Positions 49,123 to 58,849 of a stretch of DNA of 64,000 nt are shown piece by piece. The stretch is from Salinarimonas soli. Its GTDB lineage: Bacteria > Pseudomonadota > Alphaproteobacteria > Rhizobiales > Beijerinckiaceae. Below the pieces are notes generated by a model. That model had not been told where the DNA came from, made no database searches, and saw nothing but the letters and a program-made list of their open reading frames with translations. Where the stretch lies: contig NZ_VUOA01000040.1 in NCBI RefSeq assembly GCF_008386575.1, positions 91,594 to 155,593 of the forward strand, in the 5' to 3' direction. The stretch's first letter is position 1; every line of letters starts with the position of its first letter. The translations under genes were made by a program, and so were the position numbers.

Positions 49123-50436
49123 CTAGCGGGAGACCGAGCGCTCGAACTGGCGGAGCGTCTGGTTGCCGCGCTGGACGGCCGCGTCGAGGGCCGCCTGCGG
49201 GGTCTTCTGCCCGGCGAGCGCCGCCTCGATCTCCTCGGCCCACATGTCGCGCATCTGCACCATGTTGCCGAGCCGCAGGCCGCGGGAATTGTCCGTCGGC
49301 TCCTTGTTGGTGAGCTCGATCAGCGCCACCTCGAGGGCCGGGTTCTTCTGGTAGAAGCCCGAGGCCTTGGTCTTGTCGTAGGCCGCCCGGGTGATCGGCA
49401 GGTAGCCCGACTCCGTGTGCAGCTTCACCTGACGGTCCACGTCCGAGAGGAACGAGAAGAACCGGGCGATGCCCTTGTACTCGTCGGGCTTCTTGCCGCC
49501 CATCACCCACAGGGAGGCGCCGCCGATGATCGAGTTCTGCGGCGCGTCCTTCATGTCGGCGTAGTAGGGCATCGGGGCTGCCGCGAACTCGAACTTCGCG
49601 TTGGCCTTGATGTTGGCGTAGAAGGCCGAGGACGTGATCATGACGGGGCACTCGCCCGCCGTGAAGCGCGCCTCGCCGGTGTTGGTGCGGCCCGAATAGT
49701 CGAAGGTCTTGTCCTTCTGCAGCTCCACGAGGCTCTGCAGGTGGCGGACGTGGAACGGCGTGTTGAACTTCAGCTCGGTGTCGAAGCCGTCGAGGCCGTT
49801 GGCCTTGGTGGAGAGCGGCACGTTGTGCCAGGCCGAGAGCTGCTCGATGTTGGCCCAGGTGGTCCAGGCGGTGGTGAAGCCGCAATTGGGGAAGCCCGCC
49901 GCCTTCAGCTTCTTGCCGGCCTCGAACAGCTCGGGCCAGGTCTTAGGGGGCTGGTCGGCGTTGAGGCCCGCCTTCTTGAAGGCGTCCTTGTTGTACCACA
50001 TCACCATGGACGAGGAGTTGAACGGGAAGGACAGCATGTCGCCCTTGGCGGTGGAGTAGTAGCCCGTGATGGCCGGCAGGTAGGCCTTCGGGTCGAAGGG
50101 CTCGCCGGCCTCCTTCATGAGGACGTGGACGGGCTTCACGGCGCCGGTGGCGGCCATCATCGTGGCGGTGCCCACCTCGAAGACCTGCATGATGTGCGGC
50201 GCGTTGCCGGCCCGGAAGGCGGCGATGCCGGCGTTCATCGTGTCGGCGTAGGAGCCCTTGTAGGTCGGGACGACCTTGTAGTCCTTCTGGGAGCTGTTGA
50301 ACTCCTCGGCCAGGCGCACGACGACGTCGTTGTTGGCGCCCGTCATGGCGTGCCACCACTGGATTTCGGTCTGCGCGAACGCCGGCGCGGACATCGCGAT
50401 CAGGCTCGCGGCGGCGATCAGGGCACGTCTGTTCAT
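49123..50436 (-). CDS. ugpB: sn-glycerol-3-phosphate periplasmic binding protein
   Basis: A 437-residue extracytoplasmic binding protein of family 1. Signal peptide: LIAAASLIAMSAPAFA. Family segments include IQWWHAMTGANNDVVVRLAE, YKGSYADTMNAGIAAFRAGN and GYYSTAKGDMLSFPFNSSS. It captures glycerol-3-phosphate or glycerophosphodiesters and delivers them to UgpAE. It is the first gene of the operon. AGGAGG lies ten bases before ATG 50436, and a PHO box 66 bases further out. Confidence 0.92.
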   Translation of the reverse strand: MNRRALIAAASLIAMSAPAFAQTEIQWWHAMTGANNDVVVRLAEEFNSSQKDYKVVPTYKGSYADTMNAGIAAFRAGNAPHIMQVFEVGTATMMAATGAVKPVHVLMKEAGEPFDPKAYLPAITGYYSTAKGDMLSFPFNSSSMVMWYNKDAFKKAGLNADQPPKTWPELFEAGKKLKAAGFPNCGFTTAWTTWANIEQLSAWHNVPLSTKANGLDGFDTELKFNTPFHVRHLQSLVELQKDKTFDYSGRTNTGEARFTAGECPVMITSSAFYANIKANAKFEFAAAPMPYYADMKDAPQNSIIGGASLWVMGGKKPDEYKGIARFFSFLSDVDRQVKLHTESGYLPITRAAYDKTKASGFYQKNPALEVALIELTNKEPTDNSRGLRLGNMVQMRDMWAEEIEAALAGQKTPQAALDAAVQRGNQTLRQFERSVSR

Positions 50437-50501
50437 GGTGGTCCTCTCCTCCTGCGCCCGCGACCGGCGGGCGTTTATGGGTTCCCCTCTGTCGTCGAGG
50501 G

Positions 50502-50519
50502 GTGACAGCTTGATGACAA
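50502..50519 (-). promoter_or_regulatory. PHO box upstream of ugpB
   Basis: Read on the ugpB strand, the sequence is TTGTCAT-CAAG-CTGTCAC: two seven-base direct repeats separated by four bases, matching the PhoB consensus CTGTCAT-N4-CTGTCAT with two changes. It ends 66 bases before the ugpB start codon. Ugp systems are classic PhoB targets induced by phosphate limitation, so the match is functional support for the ugp assignment. Confidence 0.8.
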
Positions 50520-50667
50520 GCATGGCGGCCGGACTTTAGGCAAGGGACGTTTCGTTGGCAAAGGGGCCGGCTCGCATTGTCGTGATTAGCGTAAAAATCG
50601 AACCGCGACCCTGTTCCTGGCGTTGGATGGGCTGAATCGCCATCCCTCTGCAGGGGAACGGATCGCC

Positions 50668-51276
50668 ATGAACCGGACCGTCGCGGCCCTGTTTGCCCAT
50701 CACGCCGCCGCCGAGGAGGCCCGTCGCGCGCTCCTCGACGGCGGCATCGCGCCCGACCGGGTGCGGATCACGCCGCTCGAGGCCCCCGCCCGCTCTCCCG
50801 GCGCGGCGCTCGCGGAGGGTTTCGCCCGGGCGCTCGCCGATCTCGGCATCGGCCGCGCGCGGGCGCCCGAGCCGGGCGCGGGCGAGCAGGTGCTTGTCGT
50901 GGAGCCCGGCGGCGACACGGGCGACGTCCTCGCGATCCTGGAGACCTGCGCTCCGCTTGCCGTCGACCGCGCCGCCGACCGCTGGGCCGATCCGGCGGGC
51001 GCGGCGCTGGAGGCCGCGGCGGGGCTCACGGGGCAGACCTCCGGCGCGGGCACGGGCACCGTCGCGGCCTCGCTCAACAATGCCGCGTCGGGCCTGACGC
51101 CGGGCCGCGCGGCCGCGCCCGGCCCCACGAGCGGCGTCGGCCCGAGCGTCGGCACCACGACGGGGCTCGACGGCCTCGGCCTCGCGGCGGTCACCCCCGA
51201 CGACGGGCTCGGCGCCGCCGACCCGCGGCGTGACGCCGAGATCGCCGCTCGGCGCAACCGTCTCGCCCGCGATTGA
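50668..51276 (+). CDS. protein of unknown function with N-terminal ferredoxin-like domain
   Basis: A 202-residue cytoplasmic protein. The first 100 residues (VAALFAHHAAAEEARRALLDGG and ILETCAPLAVDRAADRW) resemble the small alpha/beta domains found in alphaproteobacterial stress-associated proteins. The last 90 residues are Gly/Ala/Thr/Pro-rich and low complexity, ending AARRNRLARD. AGGGGAA lies upstream of ATG 50668. It diverges from ugpB across 231 bases, so the PHO box might affect it too. Confidence 0.5.
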   Translation: MNRTVAALFAHHAAAEEARRALLDGGIAPDRVRITPLEAPARSPGAALAEGFARALADLGIGRARAPEPGAGEQVLVVEPGGDTGDVLAILETCAPLAVDRAADRWADPAGAALEAAAGLTGQTSGAGTGTVAASLNNAASGLTPGRAAAPGPTSGVGPSVGTTTGLDGLGLAAVTPDDGLGAADPRRDAEIAARRNRLARD

Positions 51277-51280
51277 GAGT

Positions 51281-52474
51281 TCAGATCACGTTCCGCTCCA
51301 GGAGCGGCCGCCCCGCTACCACCCGCTCGTAGCCCAGATCACTCAAATCGAGCGTCGCGTAGCGCCCCTCCGCGATCCATTCCGCGAGGCCTCGCCCCAC
51401 TGCGGGACTCTGCTGGAGGCCATGGCCGGAGAAGCCGTTGCACAGGAGGAAGCCGTCGGGGCCGGCGGGGCCGAGGATCGCGTTGTGGTCGAGGAGGCAC
51501 ATGTCGTAGGGGCCCGCCCAGGCGCGTCCGGGCCGGATCGCCTCGAAGGCGGGGACGCGGTGGGCGAGGGCGGGCCAGATGCGCTCCTCGAAGAAGCTGT
51601 GATCCACCTCATGGGTGGCGGGATCGTCGGTCCAGTCCGGATCCTCGTGCGCCTCGGGCGACACGCCGCAGATGAAGCCCTCGCCCTCGGGGCGCACATA
51701 GACCCCCGTGGTGTCGATGAGGAGCGGGCAGCCCTCCACCCGCTCGCGGCAGGTGAAGGTGAAGACGTAGCGGCGCTTCGCCAGAACCGGGATCTCGACC
51801 CCCGCCATGGCGGCCACCGCCCGCCCGCCCGCGCCCGCGCAGTTCACGACGACGGGCGCGGCGATGCTCGATCCGTCCGAGAGCCGCACGCCCGTGACCC
51901 GTCCGGCCTCGACGTCGATGCCTGTGACGCCCGCCGTGACGTAAACGGCGCCAAGCGCGCGCGCCTTGCGCCGGAAGGCCTGGAGCAGGCCCCAGCCGTC
52001 GAACCAGCCCTCGCCCGTGAGCCCGAGGCTGCCGCACGCAAGGTCGCTGGCGTTGAGCCAGGGGAAGCGCTCGCGCAGGGCGCCGGGATCGAGGAGCGCG
52101 ATGTCGGCGCCCTCCTCCCGCTGGACCGCCCCGTTCTCCCGCAGCACGTCGGCGCCTGCGTCCGACGCGCAATAGAGATAGCCGCCCTCCTTGAGCCCGA
52201 TCTCCGGCCGGTCTCCGTCGACCGCGAGGTGCTGGCCGATCGCTCGCAGGAAGCGGATCCCGTGCAGCGAGATCCGGATGTTCACGGGCGAGGAGAATTG
52301 CTGGCGGATCGAGGCCGCCGAGAGCGCGGAGGCCGAGCGGGCATAGGTCGGATCGCGCTCCACCACGACCACGCGGCCGGAGAAGCCCGGATGCGCCAGG
52401 AGGTGATAGGCGAGGGAGGAGCCCATGGCGGCTCCGCCCACGATGACGACGTCGGCTTTGGTGGGGTGGGTCAT
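51281..52474 (-). CDS. FAD-dependent oxidoreductase (DAO family)
   Basis: A 397-residue flavoprotein with the Rossmann motif DVVIVGGAAMGSSLAYHLL at the N-terminus and VVNCAGAGGRAVAAMAG and FLLCNGFSGHGLQQSPAVGR further on, all typical of the D-amino-acid oxidase/sarcosine-oxidase-like family. It should oxidise a secondary or primary amine. It lies divergent from an ALDH7-type semialdehyde dehydrogenase and near glutaryl-CoA dehydrogenase, so L-pipecolate (as for AmaA of pseudomonads) is a reasonable but unproven substrate. It ends four bases before the unknown gene at 50668 stops (convergent). Confidence 0.82.
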   Translation of the reverse strand: MTHPTKADVVIVGGAAMGSSLAYHLLAHPGFSGRVVVVERDPTYARSASALSAASIRQQFSSPVNIRISLHGIRFLRAIGQHLAVDGDRPEIGLKEGGYLYCASDAGADVLRENGAVQREEGADIALLDPGALRERFPWLNASDLACGSLGLTGEGWFDGWGLLQAFRRKARALGAVYVTAGVTGIDVEAGRVTGVRLSDGSSIAAPVVVNCAGAGGRAVAAMAGVEIPVLAKRRYVFTFTCRERVEGCPLLIDTTGVYVRPEGEGFICGVSPEAHEDPDWTDDPATHEVDHSFFEERIWPALAHRVPAFEAIRPGRAWAGPYDMCLLDHNAILGPAGPDGFLLCNGFSGHGLQQSPAVGRGLAEWIAEGRYATLDLSDLGYERVVAGRPLLERNVI

Positions 52475-52520
52475 GGGCCGCACCTTCCATGGGGACGCGG
52501 GCCGAGGCAAGGGCTCCCGT

Positions 52521-52720
52521 CACCTCTCCCCGCCGTGCGGGGAGAGGGCGCCGCCCGCGGAGCGGCGGGCGGCGCAAGCGAGCGCAGCGAGCGAGGGTGA
52601 GGGGGCGTCCGAGGACGGAGCGCACCCGGCCAGGCCCCCTCACCCTCGCGCTGCCGCGCTCGCCACGAGGCCCCGGCAAGGGGGCCTCGTGGCCCTCTCC
52701 CCGCGCGGCGGGGAGAGGTG
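52521..52720. repeat. 200-bp composite inverted element (family B)
   Basis: The left end CACCTCTCCCCGC pairs with the right end GCGGGGAGAGGTG. Each end is also a palindrome by itself: CTCTCCCCGC-CGT-GCGGGGAGAG on the left and CTCTCCCCGC-GCG-GCGGGGAGAG on the right. Further in, GAGGGTGAGGGGGC pairs with GCCCCCTCACCCTC-like GCCCCCTCACCCTCG. The whole 200 bp could fold into a large cruciform. It fills the gap between two divergent genes and must contain or displace their promoters. Confidence 0.75.
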
Positions 52721-52796
52721 GCCTGCGCCCAACCGTCTCGACGGCGGCCCCGCGCGGCCTTAAGTCAGGGGAAACCGATCACCCGGAGCCCGTCCC

Positions 52797-54350
52797 ATGT
52801 CCCAGGCCGCGATGCGCGACCACACCCCGGCCGCCTCTGTCCGCGCCGAGGCGCTTGCGATCCTGTCCAGCCTCGGCGTGCCCGAGAGCGCCTTCGCGGC
52901 GCAGGGCCTGCCCGCCCGCTCGCCGATCACCGGCGAGATCGTCGCGACCGTGCGGGCCATGAGCGCGGACGAGGCGGGTGCCGCCATCGGCCGCGCGCAC
53001 GAGGCTTTCCTCGCCTGGCGCCGCGTGCCCGCGCCCCGGCGGGGCGAGCTCGTGCGCCTCATCGGCGAGGAGCTGCGCACCCACAAGGACGATCTCGGGC
53101 GACTCGTGACGCTCGAGACCGGCAAGATCGTCTCCGAGGGCCTGGGCGAGGTGCAGGAGATGATCGATATCTGCGACTTCGCGGTCGGCCTCTCCCGCCA
53201 GCTCTACGGCCTCACCATCGCCACCGAGCGGCGCGACCACCGCATGATGGAGACCTGGCACCCGCTCGGCGTCTGCGGCGTCATCTCCGCCTTCAACTTC
53301 CCCGTCGCGGTCTGGTCCTGGAACGCCGCGCTCGCCTTCATCTGCGGCGATCCCGTGGTCTGGAAACCCTCCGAGAAGACCCCGCTCACCGCGCTCGCCA
53401 CGCAAGCCATCGTGGAGCGCGCGCTCGCCCGCTTCGGCGCGGACGCGCCCGCAGGGCTCAGCGAGCTCCTGATCGGCGGACGCGATCTGGGCGAGGTCCT
53501 CGTCGACGACGCCCGCGTGCCGGTGGTCTCCGCCACGGGCTCCACCGCCATGGGGCGCGCCGTCGCGCCGCGGCTCGCCGGCCGCTTCGCCCGCGCCATC
53601 CTGGAGCTCGGGGGCAACAACGCCGCGATCGTGACCCCTTCCGCCGATCTCGGCCTGGCGCTGCGCGCCATCGCGTTCGCCGCCATGGGCACGGCGGGCC
53701 AGCGCTGCACCACGCTGCGCCGCCTGTTCGTGCACGAGAGCGTCTACGACACCCTGGTCCCGCAGCTCGCGCGCGCCTACGCGGCGGTGTCGATCGGCGA
53801 CCCGCGCGAGGCCGGCACGCTGGTCGGGCCGCTCATCGACGGGAGCGCGTACGAGGGCATGGAGCGGGCGCTCCAGGAGGCGCGCGATCTGGGCGCCCGG
53901 GTCCATGGCGGCGGGCGCGTCGCGACGGGCGGCGCGGATGCGTTCTACGCCCGGCCCGCCCTCGTCGAGATACCCGCGCACACGGGCCCCATGCTGCGCG
54001 AGACCTTCGCGCCGATCCTCTACGTGACGCGCTATGCGACGCTCGACGAGGCGATCGCGCTCAATAACGCGGTGGGCGCCGGCCTGTCCTCGTCCATCTT
54101 CACCCTCGACATGCGCGAGGCGGAGGCCTTCATCGCGGCGTCCGGCTCCGATTGCGGCATCGCCAACGTGAATATCGGGCCGTCGGGCGCCGAGATCGGC
54201 GGCGCGTTCGGGGGCGAGAAGGAGACGGGCGGCGGGCGCGAGGCGGGCTCGGACGCCTGGAAGGCCTATATGCGCCGCGCCACCAACACGCTCAACTACG
54301 GCACGACCCTGCCCCTGGCCCAAGGCGTGAAGTTCGACATCGACGCGTGA
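52797..54350 (+). CDS. amaB: ALDH7-type aldehyde dehydrogenase (piperideine-6-carboxylate/aminoadipate semialdehyde)
   Basis: A 517-residue NAD-dependent aldehyde dehydrogenase most like the antiquitin/ALDH7 group. The active site has Glu-270 in LELGGNNAAI and the nucleophile Cys-304 in GQRCTTLRRLF. NFPVAVWSWNAALAF and PSGAEIGGAFGGEKETGGGR are typical of ALDH7, which oxidises alpha-aminoadipate semialdehyde (in equilibrium with piperideine-6-carboxylate) to aminoadipate. That assignment fits the following glutaryl-CoA dehydrogenase and the divergent amine oxidase. A GGAG site lies just upstream of ATG 52797. Confidence 0.83.
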   Translation: MSQAAMRDHTPAASVRAEALAILSSLGVPESAFAAQGLPARSPITGEIVATVRAMSADEAGAAIGRAHEAFLAWRRVPAPRRGELVRLIGEELRTHKDDLGRLVTLETGKIVSEGLGEVQEMIDICDFAVGLSRQLYGLTIATERRDHRMMETWHPLGVCGVISAFNFPVAVWSWNAALAFICGDPVVWKPSEKTPLTALATQAIVERALARFGADAPAGLSELLIGGRDLGEVLVDDARVPVVSATGSTAMGRAVAPRLAGRFARAILELGGNNAAIVTPSADLGLALRAIAFAAMGTAGQRCTTLRRLFVHESVYDTLVPQLARAYAAVSIGDPREAGTLVGPLIDGSAYEGMERALQEARDLGARVHGGGRVATGGADAFYARPALVEIPAHTGPMLRETFAPILYVTRYATLDEAIALNNAVGAGLSSSIFTLDMREAEAFIAASGSDCGIANVNIGPSGAEIGGAFGGEKETGGGREAGSDAWKAYMRRATNTLNYGTTLPLAQGVKFDIDA

Positions 54351-54417
54351 CGCTCCGTCACTCGCCTCCGGGCCCACGATCCTTTAAGCTTCAAGCAATC
54401 CGTCGGGAGAGACAATC

Positions 54418-55647
<1,230 letters not shown>

Positions 55648-55703
55648 GCGCCTCGGGGTGAATGCTGCCGTGCCTGATCGGCTGGTGCTCGATCCTGTGA
55701 TGG

Positions 55704-55869
55704 CACCGCCGTCACCCCCCACCCCAACCCTCCCCCGCAAGGGGGGAGGGAGCAGCGCGGCGCTCGTCGGGGCTCGCATCGTCTAACCTGCACCGAGCAT
55801 CCGTGAGAGACGCCACGCGTTCTCCTCCCCCTTGCGAGAGGGGCTAGGGGTGGGGGACGGCGGTGATCG
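55704..55869. repeat. pair of inverted dispersed repeats (family B)
   Basis: ACCGCCGTCACCCCCCACCC leads into CCCTCCCCC-GCAA-GGGGGGAGGG at 55704-55753. The reverse-complement form occurs at 55821-55869: CTCCTCCCCCTTGCGAGAGG followed by GGGGTGGGGGACGGCGGTGA. The two copies face each other across about 65 bp. The same unit is present at 63883-63929. Together with the surroundings it fills a 395-bp gap without a gene. Confidence 0.7.
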
Positions 55870-56042
55870 CGCAGGAGGGACCTCAACCGTCCGCCGGGTG
55901 ACGTCGCCGGTCGGGACGCACCCCAGCCCGCCCCGACCATCCACAACCGCTCCAGCAAAAACCGTCTCCACCGGTTGCAACATCCAGGCATGCGCGCCAC
56001 AATCGCGGCGCGCGGCCGGGGTGCCGCCATGGGGGTGACAGG

Positions 56043-56522
56043 ATGATCGCAAGAGGTTTCGTCGCGGCGCTCGCATTCGCCGCTCTCGTCGGGCCGGCCG
56101 CGGCTCAAGGAGCCGCCCAGGGCACCGCGAAGCCCACGCCGACGGTGGGCGCCGTGCTGGAGGCCTGCGCGGCCGACATGAAGAGCCGTTGCGGGGCCGA
56201 GCCCCTGTCGCTCGGCCGCGTCTCGGCCTGCCTGCGGCGAAACCGCGAGTCCCTCGCGCCGGGCTGCCAGAGCTTCGTGGCGGAGCTGCGCCCGGCGCGC
56301 GCCGGCCGGGGCGAGAGCCTGAGGCCGGCGCGCGAGGCGGTGACGAAGGCCTGCGAGGCGGACGTGAAGGCCGCCTGCGGCGACAATCTCTCGAACCGGG
56401 CGCGGGGCCAGTGCTTCCGCTCGAACCCCGACAAGATGTCCGAGGGCTGCCGCTCGGCGATGGCGGAGCTGCGCCGCCTCCAGGGCGAGAGCCGCCGCCA
56501 GCGCCAAGCCGGCGCGAACTGA
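56043..56522 (+). CDS. secreted Cys-rich repeat protein (GLG1 type)
   Basis: A 159-residue exported protein (signal GFVAALAFAALVGPAAAQ). The mature part has two copies of the cysteine-rich GLG1 repeat: C-x3-DMKSRC with ACLRRNRESLAPGCQ, and CEADVKAACGDN with GQCFRSNPDKMSEGCR. Eight cysteines should form disulphides in the periplasm. The role of bacterial GLG1-repeat proteins is not known. A bidirectional terminator follows. Confidence 0.78.
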   Translation: MIARGFVAALAFAALVGPAAAQGAAQGTAKPTPTVGAVLEACAADMKSRCGAEPLSLGRVSACLRRNRESLAPGCQSFVAELRPARAGRGESLRPAREAVTKACEADVKAACGDNLSNRARGQCFRSNPDKMSEGCRSAMAELRRLQGESRRQRQAGAN

Positions 56523-56543
56523 CGGGGCACGCGCCCACAAAAT

Positions 56544-56568
56544 AAGGCCCGGAGCGATCCGGGCCTTT
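56544..56568. terminator. bidirectional hairpin terminator
   Basis: AAGGCCCGGA (56544-56553) pairs with TCCGGGCCTT (56558-56567) around the tetraloop GCGA. The stem ends in AA on one side and TTT on the other, so it can serve both the GLG1-type gene and the convergent trcR gene. Confidence 0.82.
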
Positions 56569-56595
56569 CCATCGACATGTCCTGCCGGACGCGCC

Positions 56596-57309
56596 TCAGG
56601 CGTCGTCCTCGTCCTCGTCGCCCGTGCGCTTGAGGCCCTTGAGCTTCGCGAAGACGGAGTTGACGTCGATCGCCGGCTCCTCGCGCTCGCGCGACGAGGG
56701 GTCGAAGTCGCGGAAGCCCGCGGTCTCGGGCTCCGGCTCGGGCAGGAGCGACACCTCGGGGGCGAGCAGGGTCGGGCCCTCGGCGCCCTGGGCCGGGCGG
56801 TCCTTGGCGGAGCGCTGCACCTCGAAGTCGAGGTCGATCTGCGAGCACAGGCCGAGCGTCACGGGGTCCATCGGCGTCAGCGAGGCCGAGTTCCAATGGG
56901 TGCGCTCGCGAACCTGCTGGATCGTGGTCTTGGTGGTGCCCACCAGCCGCATGATCTGCGCGTCCTTGAGCTCCGGGTGGTTGCGCAGGAGCCAGAGGAT
57001 CGCGTTGGGCCGGTCGTGGCGGCGGGAGACGGGTGTGTAGCGCGGGCCCTTGCGGGTGCGCTTCATCTCCGGCAGCTTCACCTTCGGCGTCGCCATCTTG
57101 AGCCGCTGGTCCGGGTTGCTCTGCACCCGCTCGATCTCCTCGCGGGTGAGCTGGCCCGTCGACACGGGATCGAGCCCCTTGATGCCCGCCGCGACCTCGC
57201 CGTCGGCGATCCCCTTCACCTCAAGCGGGTGGAGCTTGCAGAAGTCGGCGATCTGGTCGAACGACAGCGACGTGTTCTCCACGAGCCAGACGGCCGTGGC
57301 TTTCGGCAT
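56596..57309 (-). CDS. trcR: cell-cycle transcriptional regulator TrcR (DUF1013)
   Basis: A 237-residue protein whose first 130 residues match the DUF1013 family almost throughout: MPKATAVWLVENTSLSFDQI, FCKLHPLEVKGIADGEVAAG, and RHDRPNAILWLLRNHPELKD. TrcR is an alphaproteobacterial regulator that associates with RNA polymerase and affects cell-cycle genes. The C-terminal 80 residues are acidic and variable. ATG 57309 opens the conserved MPKAT start. It diverges from the adenylate cyclase gene across 227 bases. Confidence 0.92.
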   Translation of the reverse strand: MPKATAVWLVENTSLSFDQIADFCKLHPLEVKGIADGEVAAGIKGLDPVSTGQLTREEIERVQSNPDQRLKMATPKVKLPEMKRTRKGPRYTPVSRRHDRPNAILWLLRNHPELKDAQIMRLVGTTKTTIQQVRERTHWNSASLTPMDPVTLGLCSQIDLDFEVQRSAKDRPAQGAEGPTLLAPEVSLLPEPEPETAGFRDFDPSSREREEPAIDVNSVFAKLKGLKRTGDEDEDDA

Positions 57310-57536
57310 CAACGGTCCCTGCTGCACGGGTGACCTCCTTCGGGTTGGCGTGCCAGGCACCGCGGGCTCGCGCGCCGGCCAAAATTCTCTCGCGCTCCGG
57401 CCCGGTCTTCGAACCGGAGCAAACCGTCTCACGATGTGAGGGGAATACTGGAAGTATAGGCCTCCGTGGCCCGCCTTTCAATCGGCGCGTGGCGTTCCCC
57501 CTTCACGTCGCGGCCGAACCGGGCCACAACAGCCCC

Positions 57537-58748
57537 ATGAGCGAACCCCTCACCGCATGCCGGCTCGCGGCGCTCGCGGGCACGGACGAAGCGCAGGTGC
57601 TGCGCCTGGCGCACCTGCGTCTTGTCGGAGCGAACGGGGCGTTCTCGACGGGGGACGCCATGCGGGTGCGCCTCGTCATCGCCCTGGAGGCGGCCGGCGT
57701 GCCCGCAGGGGTGCTCGCGCAGGCGGTGAGCGCGGGCGAGCTCTCGCTCGATTTCGGCGCCTCCCTCATCCACGAGCCCGTGATGCTCTCCTCCGCCACG
57801 GTGGGCGAGACGCTGGCGGCGCTCGCCATGCCCGAGGGCTTTGCCCGGCGCCTGTGGCTCGCGGCGGGCTTCCCGGGGTTCGATGCCGGCACGGTGCTGC
57901 GCGAGGACGACCGGGAGCTGCTGACGCTCATCGCGCAGGCCCGCACCATCGGCGTGTCGGAGGACAGCCTCGTGCGGGCGGTGCGGGTCTTCGGCCATTC
58001 CCTGCGCCGCATCGTCAACGTCATGCGCGACCTCTTCCGGGTGGAGGTGGAGGAGCGGCTTCTCACCCAGGGGCTCTCGCGCTCCGACATGCTGATCATC
58101 GGGGCCGAGCGCCGGGCGGCGCTGCAGCAGGTGGGCTTCCGCAGCGTGTTCCTGCTCCACCGCCGCTTCCTCGAGGAGGCGGTGTTCGCCAACGTGGCGA
58201 CCCGGATCCAGGAGATCCTGGAGACCCTCGGCCACGCCCCGCCCACGAGCGCGACGGCGCCCACCATCGCCTTCGTCGACCTGTCGGGCTTCACGCGCTT
58301 TGCCGAGGCCACGGGCGACGCCGCGGCGGCCGAGCGCGCCGCGCAATTGGAGGCGCTCGCCCAGGAGGCGGCGGTGCAGCGGGGCGGGCGCCTCGTGAAA
58401 TCCCTCGGGGACGGGGTGATGCTCCTGTTCGAGGGCGCGGCCGCAGGGATCGCGGCCTGCCTCGACATCGTGGACTGGGTGGAGCGCCTGGGCGACGGCG
58501 AGGCGCGGGCCGGCATCGCCACGGGCCCCGTGGTGCAGCGCGACGGGGACGTGTTCGGCACCACCGTGAACCTTGCGGCGCGCATCGCCGACCATGCGCG
58601 GCCCGGCTGCGTGCTCGCCTCGGCCTCCACCCGGGAGGCGGCCTCGGGTGCCGGCCTCACCTTCGGCGCTCCCGTCCGCGCCCCCCTCAAGGGGCTGTCC
58701 GAGCCGGTGGAGCTGTTCGAGGCCGGCCGGCGCCTGAAACGCTCCTAG
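57537..58748 (+). CDS. class III adenylate cyclase with N-terminal regulatory domain
   Basis: A 403-residue protein. The C-terminal cyclase domain (residues about 235-400) keeps all key residues: metal Asp in [10 protein letters not shown], Lys and metal Asp in [12 protein letters not shown], Asp in [14 protein letters not shown] with the transition-state Asn and Arg. The Lys/Asp pair points to ATP rather than GTP. The N-terminal 230 residues are helical and cytoplasmic, beginning with a MerR-like [20 protein letters not shown] segment, and may be autoregulatory as in related soluble cyclases. It makes cAMP under unknown cues. Confidence 0.87.
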   Translation: MSEPLTACRLAALAGTDEAQVLRLAHLRLVGANGAFSTGDAMRVRLVIALEAAGVPAGVLAQAVSAGELSLDFGASLIHEPVMLSSATVGETLAALAMPEGFARRLWLAAGFPGFDAGTVLREDDRELLTLIAQARTIGVSEDSLVRAVRVFGHSLRRIVNVMRDLFRVEVEERLLTQGLSRSDMLIIGAERRAALQQVGFRSVFLLHRRFLEEAVFANVATRIQEILETLGHAPPTSATAPTIAFVDLSGFTRFAEATGDAAAAERAAQLEALAQEAAVQRGGRLVKSLGDGVMLLFEGAAAGIAACLDIVDWVERLGDGEARAGIATGPVVQRDGDVFGTTVNLAARIADHARPGCVLASASTREAASGAGLTFGAPVRAPLKGLSEPVELFEAGRRLKRS

Positions 58749-58849
58749 GGGCGGGGGCGTCCGCCGCGGAAACCACGATCGGACGTGCCGTCTCGACCGG
58801 TGGCTGTTCCCGGGCCTATGATGCCGTGAAACCGCGAAGGGAGCGATGC

